Source: Varroa destructor (Eukaryota > Arthropoda > Arachnida > Mesostigmata > Varroidae). Taken from it: a stretch of DNA of 64,000 bases. Below are positions 1-12,556 of the stretch, in pieces (the stretch's first letter is position 1; each line of letters starts with the position of its first letter). The stretch covers positions 4,497,858 through 4,561,857 of the forward strand of contig NW_019211454.1 of NCBI RefSeq assembly GCF_002443255.2, written 5' to 3'. The position numbers and the translations under genes are program-made. Below the pieces are notes generated by a model that ran no database searches, had not been told where the DNA came from, and was given only the letters and a program-made list of their open reading frames with translations.

Positions 1-1149
1 TATCGTGTAGCTACTCCCGTGTTATTGCCAAAGGCTCGCTGACCGACTGTTGTGCTGAGTGTATTTACCTTTAGCTTTTTGCCAGATTTAGTTTTAGTAA
101 AGAGCAGCATTAGCAGCTCGGAGAAGTCATCCCAGTGGCTGAGAAAGAGCAGTGCGAACGTTGAGGAATAATATCAAACTATGGTCATGTAATAGAAGAA
201 GCCAGAATGCTGACAACGATGGAGATGATTACGTTTGCGACCCCTTCTAGTTCTCCGCGTTGAGTGAGGTAGAAAACGTCTAGCCAGCCGACAGGGTCCA
301 TGCGCCACGGAGTCATGCGACGAATAGCTTTCTTCTGCGCGTTCTATATTTAAAAACGAAGTTGCCATAATATGCTTGCATCGCTTTCTACTTATAACCG
401 CCGCTGCTACTACTGTGACCTGCCGTGTTAGTACGGCCTGTTTGGGCCGAAGTGCACTACGGCAGGCGGCGAAAAACACGAGTCGCTAGCGCCACTCGTG
501 TTACGATTGTTTTAAGGAACATTTTCCTTCTCCATGTTCCCACACCTGTCGGTCGTGTGCCTATATGGTAGCAGTTCAACGAAGAAAACAACAATTGGTT
601 TCTCCGTTCACATGCGTAGGTATGATGTAGATTTTGGAAACCCGGGTAAATTCTAGCTCGAATTTGCCCGCATTTAACCGTCAAAGAACCATCAAGAATA
701 CGAAAGCAAAATCAACCAAGGCATCGATGGATAAAAAGAAATCTGATAGCAAGAATGATAGAAGTTGAAAACGTGTCTCTGTTTCTACAAATAGACAGAA
801 GATCAAGCCGAAAGTTTTGCTTGTAGAAATAAGCGTTACGATTAGAAACGACACTATGGTGTGGCGAACAAGCATGTGGAGATTATAAGCCATGAAGCAG
901 TGATTCAACATGCATTGCACGTATCAGTAAGATGAAAGTACCAAGTGAGAATCTTTACTATAACTTACCCTAATAAAGAATTAAACTGAGACCGACATCT
1001 ACTGTCCACGACTTATTGACTGAATAGAAATTTAACGAACGCCAAGTTGAGGTTCAAGCTAACAATAAGATAGATCGTTTCTGTTTATGTTTAAATCGTT
1101 CGTAAACTTCCTATTATAGATTGTTGAGAGATGATTAACTATCTTTTCG

Positions 1150-1168
1150 TATATATATATATATATAT
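1150..1168. repeat. (TA)n microsatellite
   Basis: Uninterrupted alternating T/A run read directly from the sequence. Confidence 0.95.
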
Positions 1169-1780
1169 CAAAAATTATGTTATTATTACCATTTATTCAT
1201 AAATCTATCACCAATGTGACATTAATGTTTTCAAAAGAAACGTTCATATAAGCCATGTGCCACGAAGCGAAACTCTGACCAGAAACTTTTCCATCTGCTA
1301 GACACAGAGTGGCAGTACGTTTGAGAAGACCGCTGTTTCTATCGTTACCGTTACACTTATCGGCCTTTTTATTTTTTACGACTGTTTTTTCCTGTTCAGC
1401 CTTTGCTCCATTTCATCCTAATCATCACCTATTATTTCACGCAGATACGGTCTTATTGCGCTGTTTTTTAACATCCGATGTCGCATTTGTAGCGCTGAAA
1501 GCACGGCGTCTAGCCGGTCTTCACTACATGTGTACCTTCTTATGCGTCTTAATGAACTTGCTTCACCTTTTCCCGTTGAAGTCACCTCTCCTGCATGAAA
1601 ACCCGCACCTGCATGATTTGAAGAATCCACCAGCGCAAACGTGACTTTCGCTTTTCAAGACATCGTTTTTGCACTTCGGTTCCTATTTACCAAAATAATA
1701 TACTACCTATTGCGTTCTGCGTAGCTTTTCTCTTACTCGTACTAACTGCGAGGCGTTCTCTACAGCATTAGCATACAGGA

Positions 1781-1800
1781 ATATATATATATATATATAT
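1781..1800. repeat. (AT)10 microsatellite
   Basis: Uninterrupted alternating A/T run read directly from the sequence. Confidence 0.95.
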
Positions 1801-1938
1801 GTAGCGTCAGGTTTATATGGCATCACCCTTTAGCATCATTTTGGTCTTCCATTGTGCTCACTGAACGCGTCACCGTTTTGCGTTATAGTGGTCTATATAT
1901 AATAGTTCTAAATGGAGTATTACTAGTGCTGGTTTCAG

Positions 1939-2040
1939 TTGAAAGCATTGCGTCGCTCAAGTCGCCGGCGACGGTAGCGATTGGCGTCGACGGCGCCGCC
2001 GCAGACGACAAAAAGGATTTTACTAAAAACGAGCATAAAG
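1939..2040 (+). CDS. Candidate internal exon with GC donor
   Basis: The acceptor ends in ...gtgctggtttcag and the downstream junction AAAG/gcaagt matches the favoured form of the rare GC-AG donor class. Between them 102 nt stay open in one frame with phase 1 at both ends. They encode a low-complexity segment with an Ala/Asp-rich stretch (GVDGAAADDKKDF). The phase matches the next exon-like block at 2405-2535. If a normal GT donor is required, this call fails, because the next in-frame GT site at about 2102 has the wrong phase. No family is recognised; the segment would be disordered. Confidence 0.2.
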
Positions 2041-2404
2041 GCAAGTATCACCTCCAACAATACCGTCGCAGTTTCTGCCGCCGCTGGCAGCTTACGACGC
2101 ATGTAATAACGAGCGAGCAAGGAAAACGCAGGAGTGCGCAAATCATGCGCCCTTTCTCTCTGTCGTCTCCTTTGTCCTCGTAGAATAATTCGTGGAAAAG
2201 GACACGATTTTGCACAGTGTACTAGCGCCTCCTGTGCCACCGCTTAAGTTCACTACTGTTGGCGTCTTCGTTGTTATTGTTGCTGTGACGACGTTGCTGC
2301 TGTTGTTGTTACTTACATGGTCGTTATCGCTGTTGATATGATCCGCACCATTCCTCGGTCCAAGTAGCGCCGACTTCGTTATGTTTCACTTCGGTCCAAT
2401 GAAG

Positions 2405-2535
2405 TAGCGTTGAAGAAAAGGGAGAAGTCGCAGAAGCGGCCCGAAATCCGAAAGCCCAAGAAAAGAAGAACTAACACTGAAGAGAAAAGACTAAATAAAA
2501 ACCACTTGAATGAAGAGCATGGTACTACTACCAGC
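2405..2535 (+). CDS. Candidate exon encoding a Lys/Arg-rich segment
   Basis: The donor ACCAGC/gtaagt is strong; the acceptor ...ttcggtccaatgaag is only fair. The 131-nt block enters in phase 1, compatible with 1939-2040, and leaves in phase 0, compatible with the terminal exon at 12377. Its frame has a dense basic run (KKREKSQKRPEIRKPKKRR) resembling a nuclear localisation signal, then a Glu/Asn-rich stretch. A nuclear or nucleic-acid-binding protein would fit, but composition alone cannot establish it. An alternative end is a very short terminal exon at 2682-2690 (acceptor ...ccttgcag, then CTA AAT TAA). Confidence 0.25.
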
Positions 2536-4504
2536 GTAAGTAGCGTTGCCACCGAGAAAGGGGCAACGCAGCACAAGTCTACCGTTACCAACCAGGAGGA
2601 CATGGCAGAACGGATGGAAACAAGAAGGGCTGTTGCAGAAACGGCCTAACAGGAAAACGGGAACAGGACTTTCCCTTGCAGCTAAATTAAACCAGAGCTT
2701 ATCGTCATGCCCATCATAGAACGTTGAATAACACTGGAGCTTCAACTTAGTCGCCGAGAACTAACTTTAACAATAGCGAATTACATTGATACGGCGTCGG
2801 AACCATACGCAGTCGCAGAACGTCAGAGACAGAAATGGGCAGGCGCGAAAATAACGAGCAGAAAAAATGGCCGACAGCGAAGGCAAGCAATGATTGCACT
2901 AGAGAAAAAAAACAGGATTTGGCTTGCGTCTTCGGAAGCGAGCTCACGGACTATGCTGATTGGTAACAGAATATTGAGTAGTCGAAAGCGTGCCGTCGAA
3001 CAGAATACCGTCATGATGACACTGGCACGCTCTTGTCCAGTAAAGCACATATCCTGGTAGGGCTTTTGTAGCGGTAGTGGTAATCCTTGCATGCGTATAT
3101 GCTATTGTTAGTGTTACTTTACGGCCCAGAAACAGGGTCGGGTATAGACATACTTCCGTCAGGTATTGTCGCTCTGCTTTATCCAACTCATTATTATTGT
3201 TATTACGACGACTATAATTATTTCTGTTTTTATAGTAACGGTCGCCATTGAGCTGGAGGTAACGGTAGTCGGCAGAATCGTAATAAGTTGAGCTGTGTGC
3301 GTGACTGATCGATAAGTTACGATTATATGTAATACGTATGATTCTAAATTGGGTTAGTCTATTTAAAAGCAAAATCTTCTAGGGCACCTTTGCCCGTAAA
3401 AATAATAAACGTTTGTTAATCGTCGTGAAAAGAGAAATAAACGAAAATATTTGGAGATGATCCAGCGTAATAATAAAAACAAACTGCCATAGGACAACCG
3501 CAAGGACACCATACGAAGCGCTGCGTTGACTACATACACCGTTATCCTCTTGAGTAACGGAAACCACGCACCGTATTAGGCTTATTGTGCAGATACAAAA
3601 TCTAATTTTCTATCGCATAGTTAATTTGAATTTTACCTAATAAAAGCTTGATTAAATATTGAGTGACAAATTTACCTTTATAGTTTCTGTTACTAATATA
3701 GAGGTTCATCACCATGTGATCAATGGCCTCTACGAACACATTCTGAATAGTCTCGTCCAAATAGAGTGAATCATTCTAACAACAGCCTTCGCATATTTAT
3801 ATATTGTATATACAAAGATAGTTCCGTTCGTTGTATACGGCTGCCAATAATTGTAAGGTCCCTTCGCACGATACACATCTAATAAATTAAATTTTTTTTT
3901 CATGTAGACTTAAAAGCAAAAACTCATTGATTCAATAACTCTGTTCCGATATCCTTCGCATTGTAGGAAAACGTACGCACGTTTATTTGCCAACGCATCG
4001 ATATGATGTCAAGTTAAACACCCACGGCCAAAAACGGTACCTGGCCGCCACAGGACCGAGAAGGGTATAACAATAATAGATAGTGCTATCAACCGATTGG
4101 CACCTTAACTCAATAGCCAGTTTTGTGTCATACTGTAACAAATACGAGCAGTGACGGTCTTTTCGACATAGCGTCACCTATCGGCCGTTTGGAACTCATC
4201 GAATTTGCACCGGCCCTTATGGAAATATCGTCATCAACGCTAACAATCCGGTTCTGCCTGTTACCATAAATCGCCGGTGTACCGAAGCAACTAATTTTGC
4301 ATAGGCCACAACGCGATGGTAGGTGAGTCTGAGGAGGTAATTTCAACAGCAGTAGCTGATGCGCAAAGGAACAGAAGAAAAACAGTAGGCCGAATTACCG
4401 GTAGCAATGCACCGGTAGTTCGGATAGAAGAACCGAGAAGATGATATTTACGTTGATTTTTCATTGATTGCTCGACATATGGCGAACTTTAAATTGCCCT
4501 CCTG

Positions 4505-4522
4505 CGGCGGCGGCGGCGGCGG
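4505..4522. repeat. (CGG)6 trinucleotide run
   Basis: Six perfect CGG units in otherwise AT-rich sequence. Confidence 0.95.
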
Positions 4523-6348
4523 ATTGAAGCCGAGCTGTTTTTGAACGAAACGAATGTCGAAAACAAAATGACAAAGCATAAGTTCTCTTCTTAACAAGTT
4601 TCAATAACGCTTGTGTGCATGTTTCACTTCTGTAGAATTAGAAGCAACATGAGCTGTGGTGTTTCGGTCACTATTATTTCGGTAACGCTAAAACTATTCA
4701 GCTCCCAGCAATGGGCTATATTGATTACCATTTTGCCCGTGCCCACACTCGTAACCTATCGAACAGATGGTAACCATCAATGACCTGCTCCTATACGTTA
4801 CTTAGATAAAGTTATACTAATAAATTTCTTAGATGTTAACGGGCAAATTGAATAAAGGCACTTTTTCAAACGAATCCACCCACTTGATCGAAGAACGATG
4901 CTGAAAAATACGGTATTTCTGTGTCCGTCTAGATCGATCGTTTCAGTCAAATGCTTACTTGACCTATACCTTATATTTACTATTTAATGCTTAAACTAAC
5001 AAATGTTATTATAATTTACTCTATTCTTCTAGTTTTTATTCTATTTCTAGTTTTTATAATATAGTGATTATATTTCCTGAACGTTTTTTTACGACTACAA
5101 ACAGAGTTGAAACGACTGGATGGTTAAAGGCAGACACAATGGCAAACACTCTAGCAGAAACTGGTGGTGAGTTGGCCGCCAAAAGCGTCTTTTCCCAAAA
5201 GATATGAAGTGTGCCCTAGTGGGGCGTGTTCATCTGTAAGGAAGGTAAATTCCCTATTCTATGCAAGTGTATTGGACAAATGCAATAGTTGTTGCAGCAG
5301 CTGTAGAGTGTCCCGTTATATAGCAATTTATTATATAAATGTTGCTGAAGAACATCACGATGGCTGGACACCTTGTTTTACCTGTTTAAGAAAATCCTTA
5401 TAAACATCGCGTATGAGTCGGTCAAGGGGTGTACGCGGGGCGATTTCGCAGCACGAGCTTCGATGGCAGGACAGTTGGCCGCTACTTTATTCGAGGAGCT
5501 ATGTTTTATTTAGCGTGTGCTGGCTAGTCTTTTTTCATTATGAAACGACAAAAACCAGCCACTGTGAGAGATATGAAGATATCTTGGTGCTGGTCATTTT
5601 TTGGCTGTGTTAGAAATCCAAAGTTCATTTTAATTAAGAGAAGACTAATGCTTGAAGACCAGATTCGTTCATAGCTGAATCAGTGAGGAATAATAACATT
5701 GTGAACCGTCATGAAAATAGTATGAATGCTGAATTCGCTGAACCTTTCCATAGTTCTTGTTTTATCTGTTATACTTTTGTTTTGTAAATGGGAGGCCTAG
5801 TATTAGGACGCTACGGAAGCCAGACGCACACATGAACAGCTACTGCAAACGTCGATTTAGCGTCGTTCAAAACTGCAAATGGCTATGGGGCGTTTAGGAA
5901 AAAAAAAGTTATTATTATCTTGGAATATATCCTTACATCATTTTTGCTGATATAGAGAACTTACTACAAATGTAATTCGTATAAAGTTACCATTACTGCT
6001 ATTGTTGTCTCAGAGTGCGAGGAATTAGTGATAACAACAAACACAGACCTTTTATGAAATCGCTGATTTTAAAGAATTACTAATTAGCTTTGAGCCAGAC
6101 AAATCCAATGGGATGCTAGCCCAGCTCCGGATATAATACTTCAAACGACGATTTGTTTAGAAATGCTCAAGAGTTGAAAATATTCATGGAGTCGTAGATT
6201 TCGCAGAGGCTTATCGGACCAATTATGAGTGATAGAACATATTGGCGCAACGATACGACGTAAAATCTCTGGGCGTCATGACACACCGTTCCTAGGTCGT
6301 AGCATAGCCCGCATCACATCTACATTCTCAGAGTTTTTCTGCAATCTT

Positions 6349-6370
6349 CGCGTCACGTGTTTGTGACGCG
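6349..6370. repeat. Small inverted repeat
   Basis: Arms CGCGTCAC and GTGACGCG pair perfectly over 8 bp around a 6-nt loop (gtgttt). No role is evident. Confidence 0.8.
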
Positions 6371-7193
6371 TGAATTTTAAGTATTCAGAATTCAATGGTA
6401 GGATAGCATTTCGAGGACCAATTCTTTGGATCTACAAGCCGAAATGACAATGCCAAGTTTGCTGTTGGAAAGGGAAGTATCCATGTGACTACTATTTACC
6501 GGGAGATGCACAGTAGGCCTCGCTACAAGTGACAGGTAAATTTAGCCATGTTTTTTCATTGGGTGCTGACAAAAAAGGGGCACGGAATAAATACTTATAC
6601 ACGAAGCACTGAATCATGTCCTTGACCCAGGCCTGTGCGACGACTAAAATACGCGTATGAAGAGACAACAAATATGCTCTCGGCATACAAATGACACACA
6701 TATTTATCGTCTGTATAGAGCAGCATTCCTGGACGTAAGCTTTGCAGCGTCGGAAGCACCTTTATATGTTCATAATTTTGCGATTTTTCAAATTAAACAT
6801 GACTAACAATAGCAAGGATTATGATTATTACTTGTCGACACTAAAATAATAACACCGAATGACTATCTTCACTAAACGTACATATTAACTAACAGAAGAC
6901 CAAGCGGATAGCACGAATCTTCGATATCTGCGATTAATTTTCTCTTTAATTCTTCGTTTATAATCATCGCTTGTTGTCCAGTTTCGCTAATTGGTCTTCA
7001 CCTTAATTGTGGCATTTAATTATCTACAAAATAAAGTTTTTTTGCTATCTTTTTAAGAATAGCTTATTTTCATTTCCATAATAAATTTTACCCACATAGC
7101 CCATGATGCACGAACACATTGTATGGCTAGGCATACCTCCAAAATGCCAGGATCAACGGATAGCTTGCTGAGTACGAAACTCAATTTTTACAG

Positions 7194-7222
7194 ATATGCT
7201 TCGTGAGTTTATCCACATTCAT
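7194..7222 (+). CDS. Candidate 29-nt microexon
   Basis: The acceptor ...aactcaatttttacag and donor CAT/gtaagtaat are both strong and lie only 29 nt apart. Two of three frames are open. One frame has an ATG followed by LREFIHIH. Its length is not a multiple of three, so it cannot sit between the 2405-2535 and 12377-12448 blocks without changing frame. It would have to be untranslated, alternative or part of another transcript. Confidence 0.2.
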
Positions 7223-7499
7223 GTAAGTAATATTAATATGTTATACTTTCATCTCATACGGTAGTTTGCATAGTCGTGCAGTTTGTCGTTGTAAATCTTT
7301 ACTATAAGATACGTGCGTATCGTACGTATTATCGGCCAAGTGTTTGAGCTTAACTGACCGGGTGATACCTAAGACATGTTATTACAAGTACAACCCTCGT
7401 TAAGTTTATGGTATCCCTGCGTTTCGCACATATTGTGGTGGGATGACATAACTGGGGTTGGCAAGAATGATGGATCGATTTACTCATATTAATTAACAT

Positions 7500-7502
<3 letters not shown>

Positions 7503-7541
<39 letters not shown>
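7503..7541. repeat. (TA)n microsatellite, 39 nt
   Basis: Perfect alternating TA run. Confidence 0.97.
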
Positions 7542-7544
<3 letters not shown>

Positions 7545-8863
7545 AAATTCGCTAGTGGGCAAACGATTTTATAATTTCATAGAGCTTATTCTATAAAAAT
7601 ACGCAGCTTGTTTTCATCTATAGAGTTTATACACACTCTAAAGCGAAATAATCTTGAAGACGGCTCTAGTCATGTATTAATTTTTGATCGTTTCGATCCG
7701 TGGGAGACCTCGTGTTGTAAGAGTCGTGTAAAATGAGTGAACCATATAACCTCGCTAGTAACAAAAACGTCTGTCCAATATAAGGTATCAAAATATTGCT
7801 AGGACATTCATTGTGACAGACGAATCCCTACTGCCGAGTAAAACCATTCCTTCCTATTTTTTCTTCTATAAAGCTGAAGAAAATACAACATAGGGAGTAG
7901 TACGCGCGTTCGAACGCCTGACATACTATCATATCCGACACCTTACTAGGGAGTTGTATAGGCTCTGACATAACTTTCATTGTCAATATCACATCGATCT
8001 CTGTACTAGAATTAAAGTAAATAGGCAGCTTAGTGAACACGGAAAATGGCATGTTGCCCCCGTCAGAGGCTCGGTGCGTACATGCTCTACTTAATCTTCA
8101 TTGCGTTTGTAGCTGGGAAAACCTTCGGAGTGCTTTGAACTTGTGTCCAATTTACATGTTTAGCTTTTCGAAAATTAGCAAGCAGACTACTCGATATCAT
8201 CCTTTTCCTTTCTAATGTTACTGCGGTTTTTGCTCGATTGCTTTTGTGTTTCTCCTCAAATAAAGTTGAAAACCGTTTTGTACGGGAAATGTTTTCATCA
8301 TTTTGATGAATTTTTGTGACGGAAGATTTCGGAACACAAGAAGTGATACGCTTCTCTCATACAATCAGATGAACACATTTCTAGTGGTTAATAATTTACA
8401 AAATCATTAGACATATCAAAGACTCAGAATACGAAGGGCTGAGAGGTAATGAACTGTCCGGAAATTGTATGTTTTATCAACGATATTTTATATGCTTTCC
8501 TCAGTGCATGCTTGCAATTATGATGGTGCAGTCGTCTCATTGAGTTATTCTTCCGACCGTAGCTGCCTTCGATAGTTTTTGCACTTTCTATTATTTTTTT
8601 TTTTTAAACAGAACGTTGGCATTGAAGGAAGCTTCTTCTTATACTTTCCTCCTTTTGAAACAAAGTTAAACATTGACAGCTGAGCTAGACTAGGATTTTT
8701 GCGAACATTTTTTCAAAACGTGATATACTGACTAGACCCTCAATTGGCCTCATACTTCTCAGTCAGCTTTCCCGTCAACAAAATTCCCCACAGAATATTA
8801 ACACTACTACATTATGATTATTGCTAGCCTTGACACCCAAAAAGGCGCATTTGAACCAACTAG

Positions 8864-8898
8864 ACCTACCTACCTACCTACCTACCTGCCTACCTACC
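8864..8898. repeat. (ACCT)n tetranucleotide array
   Basis: About nine ACCT units with one A-to-G change, read directly. Confidence 0.95.
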
Positions 8899-10880
8899 GA
8901 AGAAACGCATTCAAATGAACTATGCAATAAACACAGATCAGTGATCCAGTACGCCCGCTCACACACATTAAGGTACAAGTAAACTTGCCATTTGAGTAAC
9001 TTCAATATTGAACAGTAAAGTCAAAGTTGACACAAATTCATCAAAATGTACTCATTCGTTCACATTGGCTGCGTTCACCTATGTTACCTAATACAGACCA
9101 TCACTTTTCGACTAGATCTACAATTACCCCCGGGCTCATGCCGAATGCCGCGAAAACGCTTCTCTTGCCCCCGTAACTTGCTTTTAGCCTCGTGTAAATA
9201 TCAGAAACTTGTCCACGTTTCTTCACCGTTCGGTCGTTCTCGCGAACTACAAAAATGTTCCATCTACGGATAGAAATCATAGAAAATCGCTGACTGGTAA
9301 ATATTCGATAACGTTCTTTCTGCCTTCATTTCATTGCTGAACTATTACTAGTAGTCATGCTTCCAAAGTTACGCAAAGCTAACCATCCATAGTGTCAATA
9401 GCAATAAAAGTGGTGAAAGAAAAATACACGATAATTATTAAATCACATTTTGAACGATGAACATAAATGTAGCTTCTAGCTGTTGAAAGGTATAAGCACC
9501 TACTAGAACAATTCTATACCACTTTAACATTGGCAGGAGCTCAGTGCTATATAAACGACTTGGTTCGATGTTTCTAATTCGTGATAATGTAACAACCAAC
9601 AGTAGAGCGTTAGATTGCAATAGATCACTGAACCGCGTCGCTCATCCCTGATCGCCGGCTGTTTCGCGAGTGCCGCGTGACCTTGCCGTCGTTGAACATT
9701 CACGCCATTTTTATAGTCGATTGAGTTGAGCGGCGACTAGGTGTTAGGATAAGAGCGATACCGTCAAAGTGGCAATAGACATAATAGCAATATCGTAAGA
9801 ACCGAGCGTATAGCGACTCACTTATCCACCCGCCCTAAGTAACTGCCCTTTTCCTACAGGGGAAACGTCTTGGTAACGCAAATGATAGAATTCGACGCCG
9901 GGCAAAAGTTAGGGAGTGAACACGTTGCCGACGATATTCTGTTGGGCTTACAGGTCTAACTCAAGTGTCTTCGATTCCGTCCCGCAATCGCAGTAGCAGT
10001 CGTACGTGGCGGATAAGTTCGCTGGCCGGTCCCTCGTCTCGATTATCTGATCGCACTGTGTTTAGGATTTAATATGGCCCCTTTTCAGGCCAATGTGTTT
10101 GTCGGTGTTGCCAGTTACTGAATACAATAGTTGGCGGGAATTACATTTATCTTTGGGAGAGTTCAGATTTCTGATGAAATTTAGATTCTCTCGAAGCCAA
10201 TTTCACACAGTCAGATAAAAACTATAATACGTAGGGAGGCGGAGTACTGAACGATAGTAATATCAGATGGTGTGCATATTCAGTACATAATGATTTCCAA
10301 TAAGTCTCATTAGAACTGCTAAGCTTTACGATCGAGAAGAACTTCGGGCTATATTGTACTTTACCTAAAAACCGGCCTAAAACGAAATGGTTGTAACAAA
10401 AGACCTTAAATGCAGCTTTAGCGATGGCAAAGATTGTTTCGCCTTGAAGGAAATTACGTAATCGTAACCTAGAGTGTTTCTTAAGATAGCGCATTTAGCC
10501 TGACAAACAGTCAGTTTCCCAGACTCAGTACTTTATAAGTGCAGTCAACGATTATTGGGTTTACTATCGTGAACTATTATCCGTCAAGACCCACAACGGT
10601 GCATCCCAATTTAGGTCGACTGAAATTGCTTTCCACAGGGAGTATGGATTGAGCTATAAATAATTATAGTAGATAAATAAGCCTAGCATGTTGCATATAA
10701 ACGGGGGGGTCGTGACAATCTTCGTCTAGAAGTTAGGTAGCAGAATACGCTTTTTACATTTGAATACTTAACAACAGTGTGTTTCATCAGGCCAACAAAC
10801 AGTTATTAATGATCATCGTAACTTACCGATATTTCAGGGCTACACGTCACGTGTCCAACACGTTCTGATTATACTCCGAT

Positions 10881-10924
<44 letters not shown>
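10881..10924. repeat. (TA)n microsatellite with one interruption
   Basis: Alternating TA run of 44 nt broken once by a C. Confidence 0.95.
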
Positions 10925-12376
10925 GATCAACATACTCGCAGCTCTTACTCGGTCTAAAGGATCCAACAGTAGATTAAATGATTGCCATAGAACGGTTTAA
11001 TTATGTTAAACGAATGGAACCATGTGCTTAATGGTGATTAAGGGGAAAATGGTTTTGTATTATTCAAATGTATTTTATGTTGTGGATAAGTTACGTAGAA
11101 ATTACGTTCCGGATCGCATGAACAGAGTGGCATCCTGTTCGAGGTTGCACTTCGGTTACACATCGCGTAATTACCATCACATACCATCACACCATACAAT
11201 CATGTAGTTCCTGGCGAAAAAATAATACACTGCATGACAGGTGATGAGGCCTATGTAACAAGAAATTGGACAAACAACTTCCTCAACGCATTGAGACCCA
11301 ACTTCAGTCACTTACAAATAGCTTACCAAACGTATTCTTGCTATCTAATTACCACTGTATAAGCTTTACACGAATCAATAAGTACGACGAACATAATAAT
11401 AGTGATAGACGAGAACACGTTTTTGAGAAACCCTATAATCACATGAGATTATCGGCCACCGACTACATGATGGCATACAGTGTTAAAACAGACATTTACG
11501 AGATTAAGTATTTTAGCTTGATTTTCCTTCAATATATAATTTAAACAGACTTAAGGTCACCCATTTGTTGAAACCCAAAAATCGGCTGTACCCTTAGCTT
11601 AAATAAAGTTTACGCCTAAACTCGTAACTTTTTCCTTCTACGATGGTACTTTATCGCCACTACATCATCTTCTCGTGTTTCTGCGTTATATATTTTTCGT
11701 GGAAAAAAATTAGTTTGTGCCCTGAAGTTCCTGTCTGTCATAGATGTAAAAAAAACCCCACAAGCCGGTGGTCTAGTGGCGAAACACACAGGCCGTAATA
11801 ATAGAAAAAAAACATCAACCGGTATCGTCAAGATTCCGTCCCAGTAATAGCAGCAAGAACTACTGATACGGCGCTTGTACGATGGAGAACAGTATTACTA
11901 TGATTACGCAGCTTCACGTTTGCACCCAAAAGAACCCGTATGAGAAATGTTTCGTTTCGGCAACGAAAAACAAAGGACGGATGCAAGATTAGATGTGATA
12001 GGTAACGCGAGGTGTCCGGCACGACTACGGGGCAGTGAACGACGCCATGTCAGCTGCCCATCCGCACGCCTTTTATCATGTAGAATCCGTTTGTTTTGCA
12101 TTCAAGAAATATCAAAGACAGGGAATTACTCAGTGTAGTTTTACGCTTGCTGCTTAACTACTCTAACTGATTTGTTAAATTAAACTTAACGGCTGTTTTC
12201 TTTTTTAGCTCGGGTAAACCCAAGTTTGTGATCACTAAGAACAGTCGACACAAAACGTATTAGAATACAGACTGGAGGAAATTTTACTAAGCCTAACCAA
12301 TCGTTTCTGACCGGTAAATGAACAGTAAATTTCTGCTATTTCATTTTCTCTTTATGTCAATTTTTACTTTCTCCAG

Positions 12377-12448
12377 GAGCTCGCCGATCGTTCCAGCGAA
12401 GATGAATCGATGGACACTTCATCCGATAATGTGATGGTTATATCGTGA
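12377..12448 (+). CDS. Candidate terminal exon with acidic C-terminus
   Basis: The acceptor is excellent (pyrimidine-rich tract ending ...actttctccag). From it the frame reads 23 codons, starting ELADRSSEDESMDTSSDN and finishing at TGA. The acidic Ser/Asp/Glu-rich tail is typical of a disordered C-terminus. An AATAAA lies about 100 nt after the stop, giving a compact 3' UTR. Entry is in phase 0, compatible with the exit phase of 2405-2535. Read together, the model would end a basic protein with an acidic tail. The family is not recognised and the link across 9.8 kb is inference. Confidence 0.4.
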   Translation, partial: ELADRSSEDESMDTSSDNVMVIS

Positions 12449-12550
12449 AGCTATATGGTCGTATTTGTGGTGTATCCCGGCGCTATTTCAGTTTTGCTTC
12501 GTATAGTCAACAAAACCGGATGACTATAAAAGTGTGATGGCGCGCTCTTC

Positions 12551-12556
12551 AATAAA
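12551..12556 (+). terminator. Poly(A) signal AATAAA
   Basis: Canonical hexamer 103 nt after the stop codon of the candidate terminal exon. Confidence 0.4.

Larger units (their letters stand above)
1..1938. other. Non-coding or unresolved left flank
   Basis: No exon could be supported here. The stretch contains two short (TA)n runs and several open frames of 70 to 110 codons on both strands. None has a convincing start or splice context, and such lengths are expected by chance. Confidence 0.4.
2536..12376. other. Intron-like or intergenic stretch, about 9.8 kb
   Basis: AT-rich DNA with no supported coding exon apart from the microexon candidate at 7194-7222. It holds (TA)n arrays, a CCTA tetranucleotide array, a (CGG)6 run at 4505-4522 and small hairpins such as 6349-6370 (8-bp arms). 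A GC-richer patch at about 9.62-10.1 kb has a strong acceptor (...gcccttttcctacag, ending 9859) but no clear exon. If the plus-strand model is right, this is one large intron. Confidence 0.4.

Noticed and set aside
2682..2690. Three-codon terminal exon after a good acceptor.
   Set aside because: Too short to support, and the 12377-12448 exon is phase-compatible with a better polyadenylation context.
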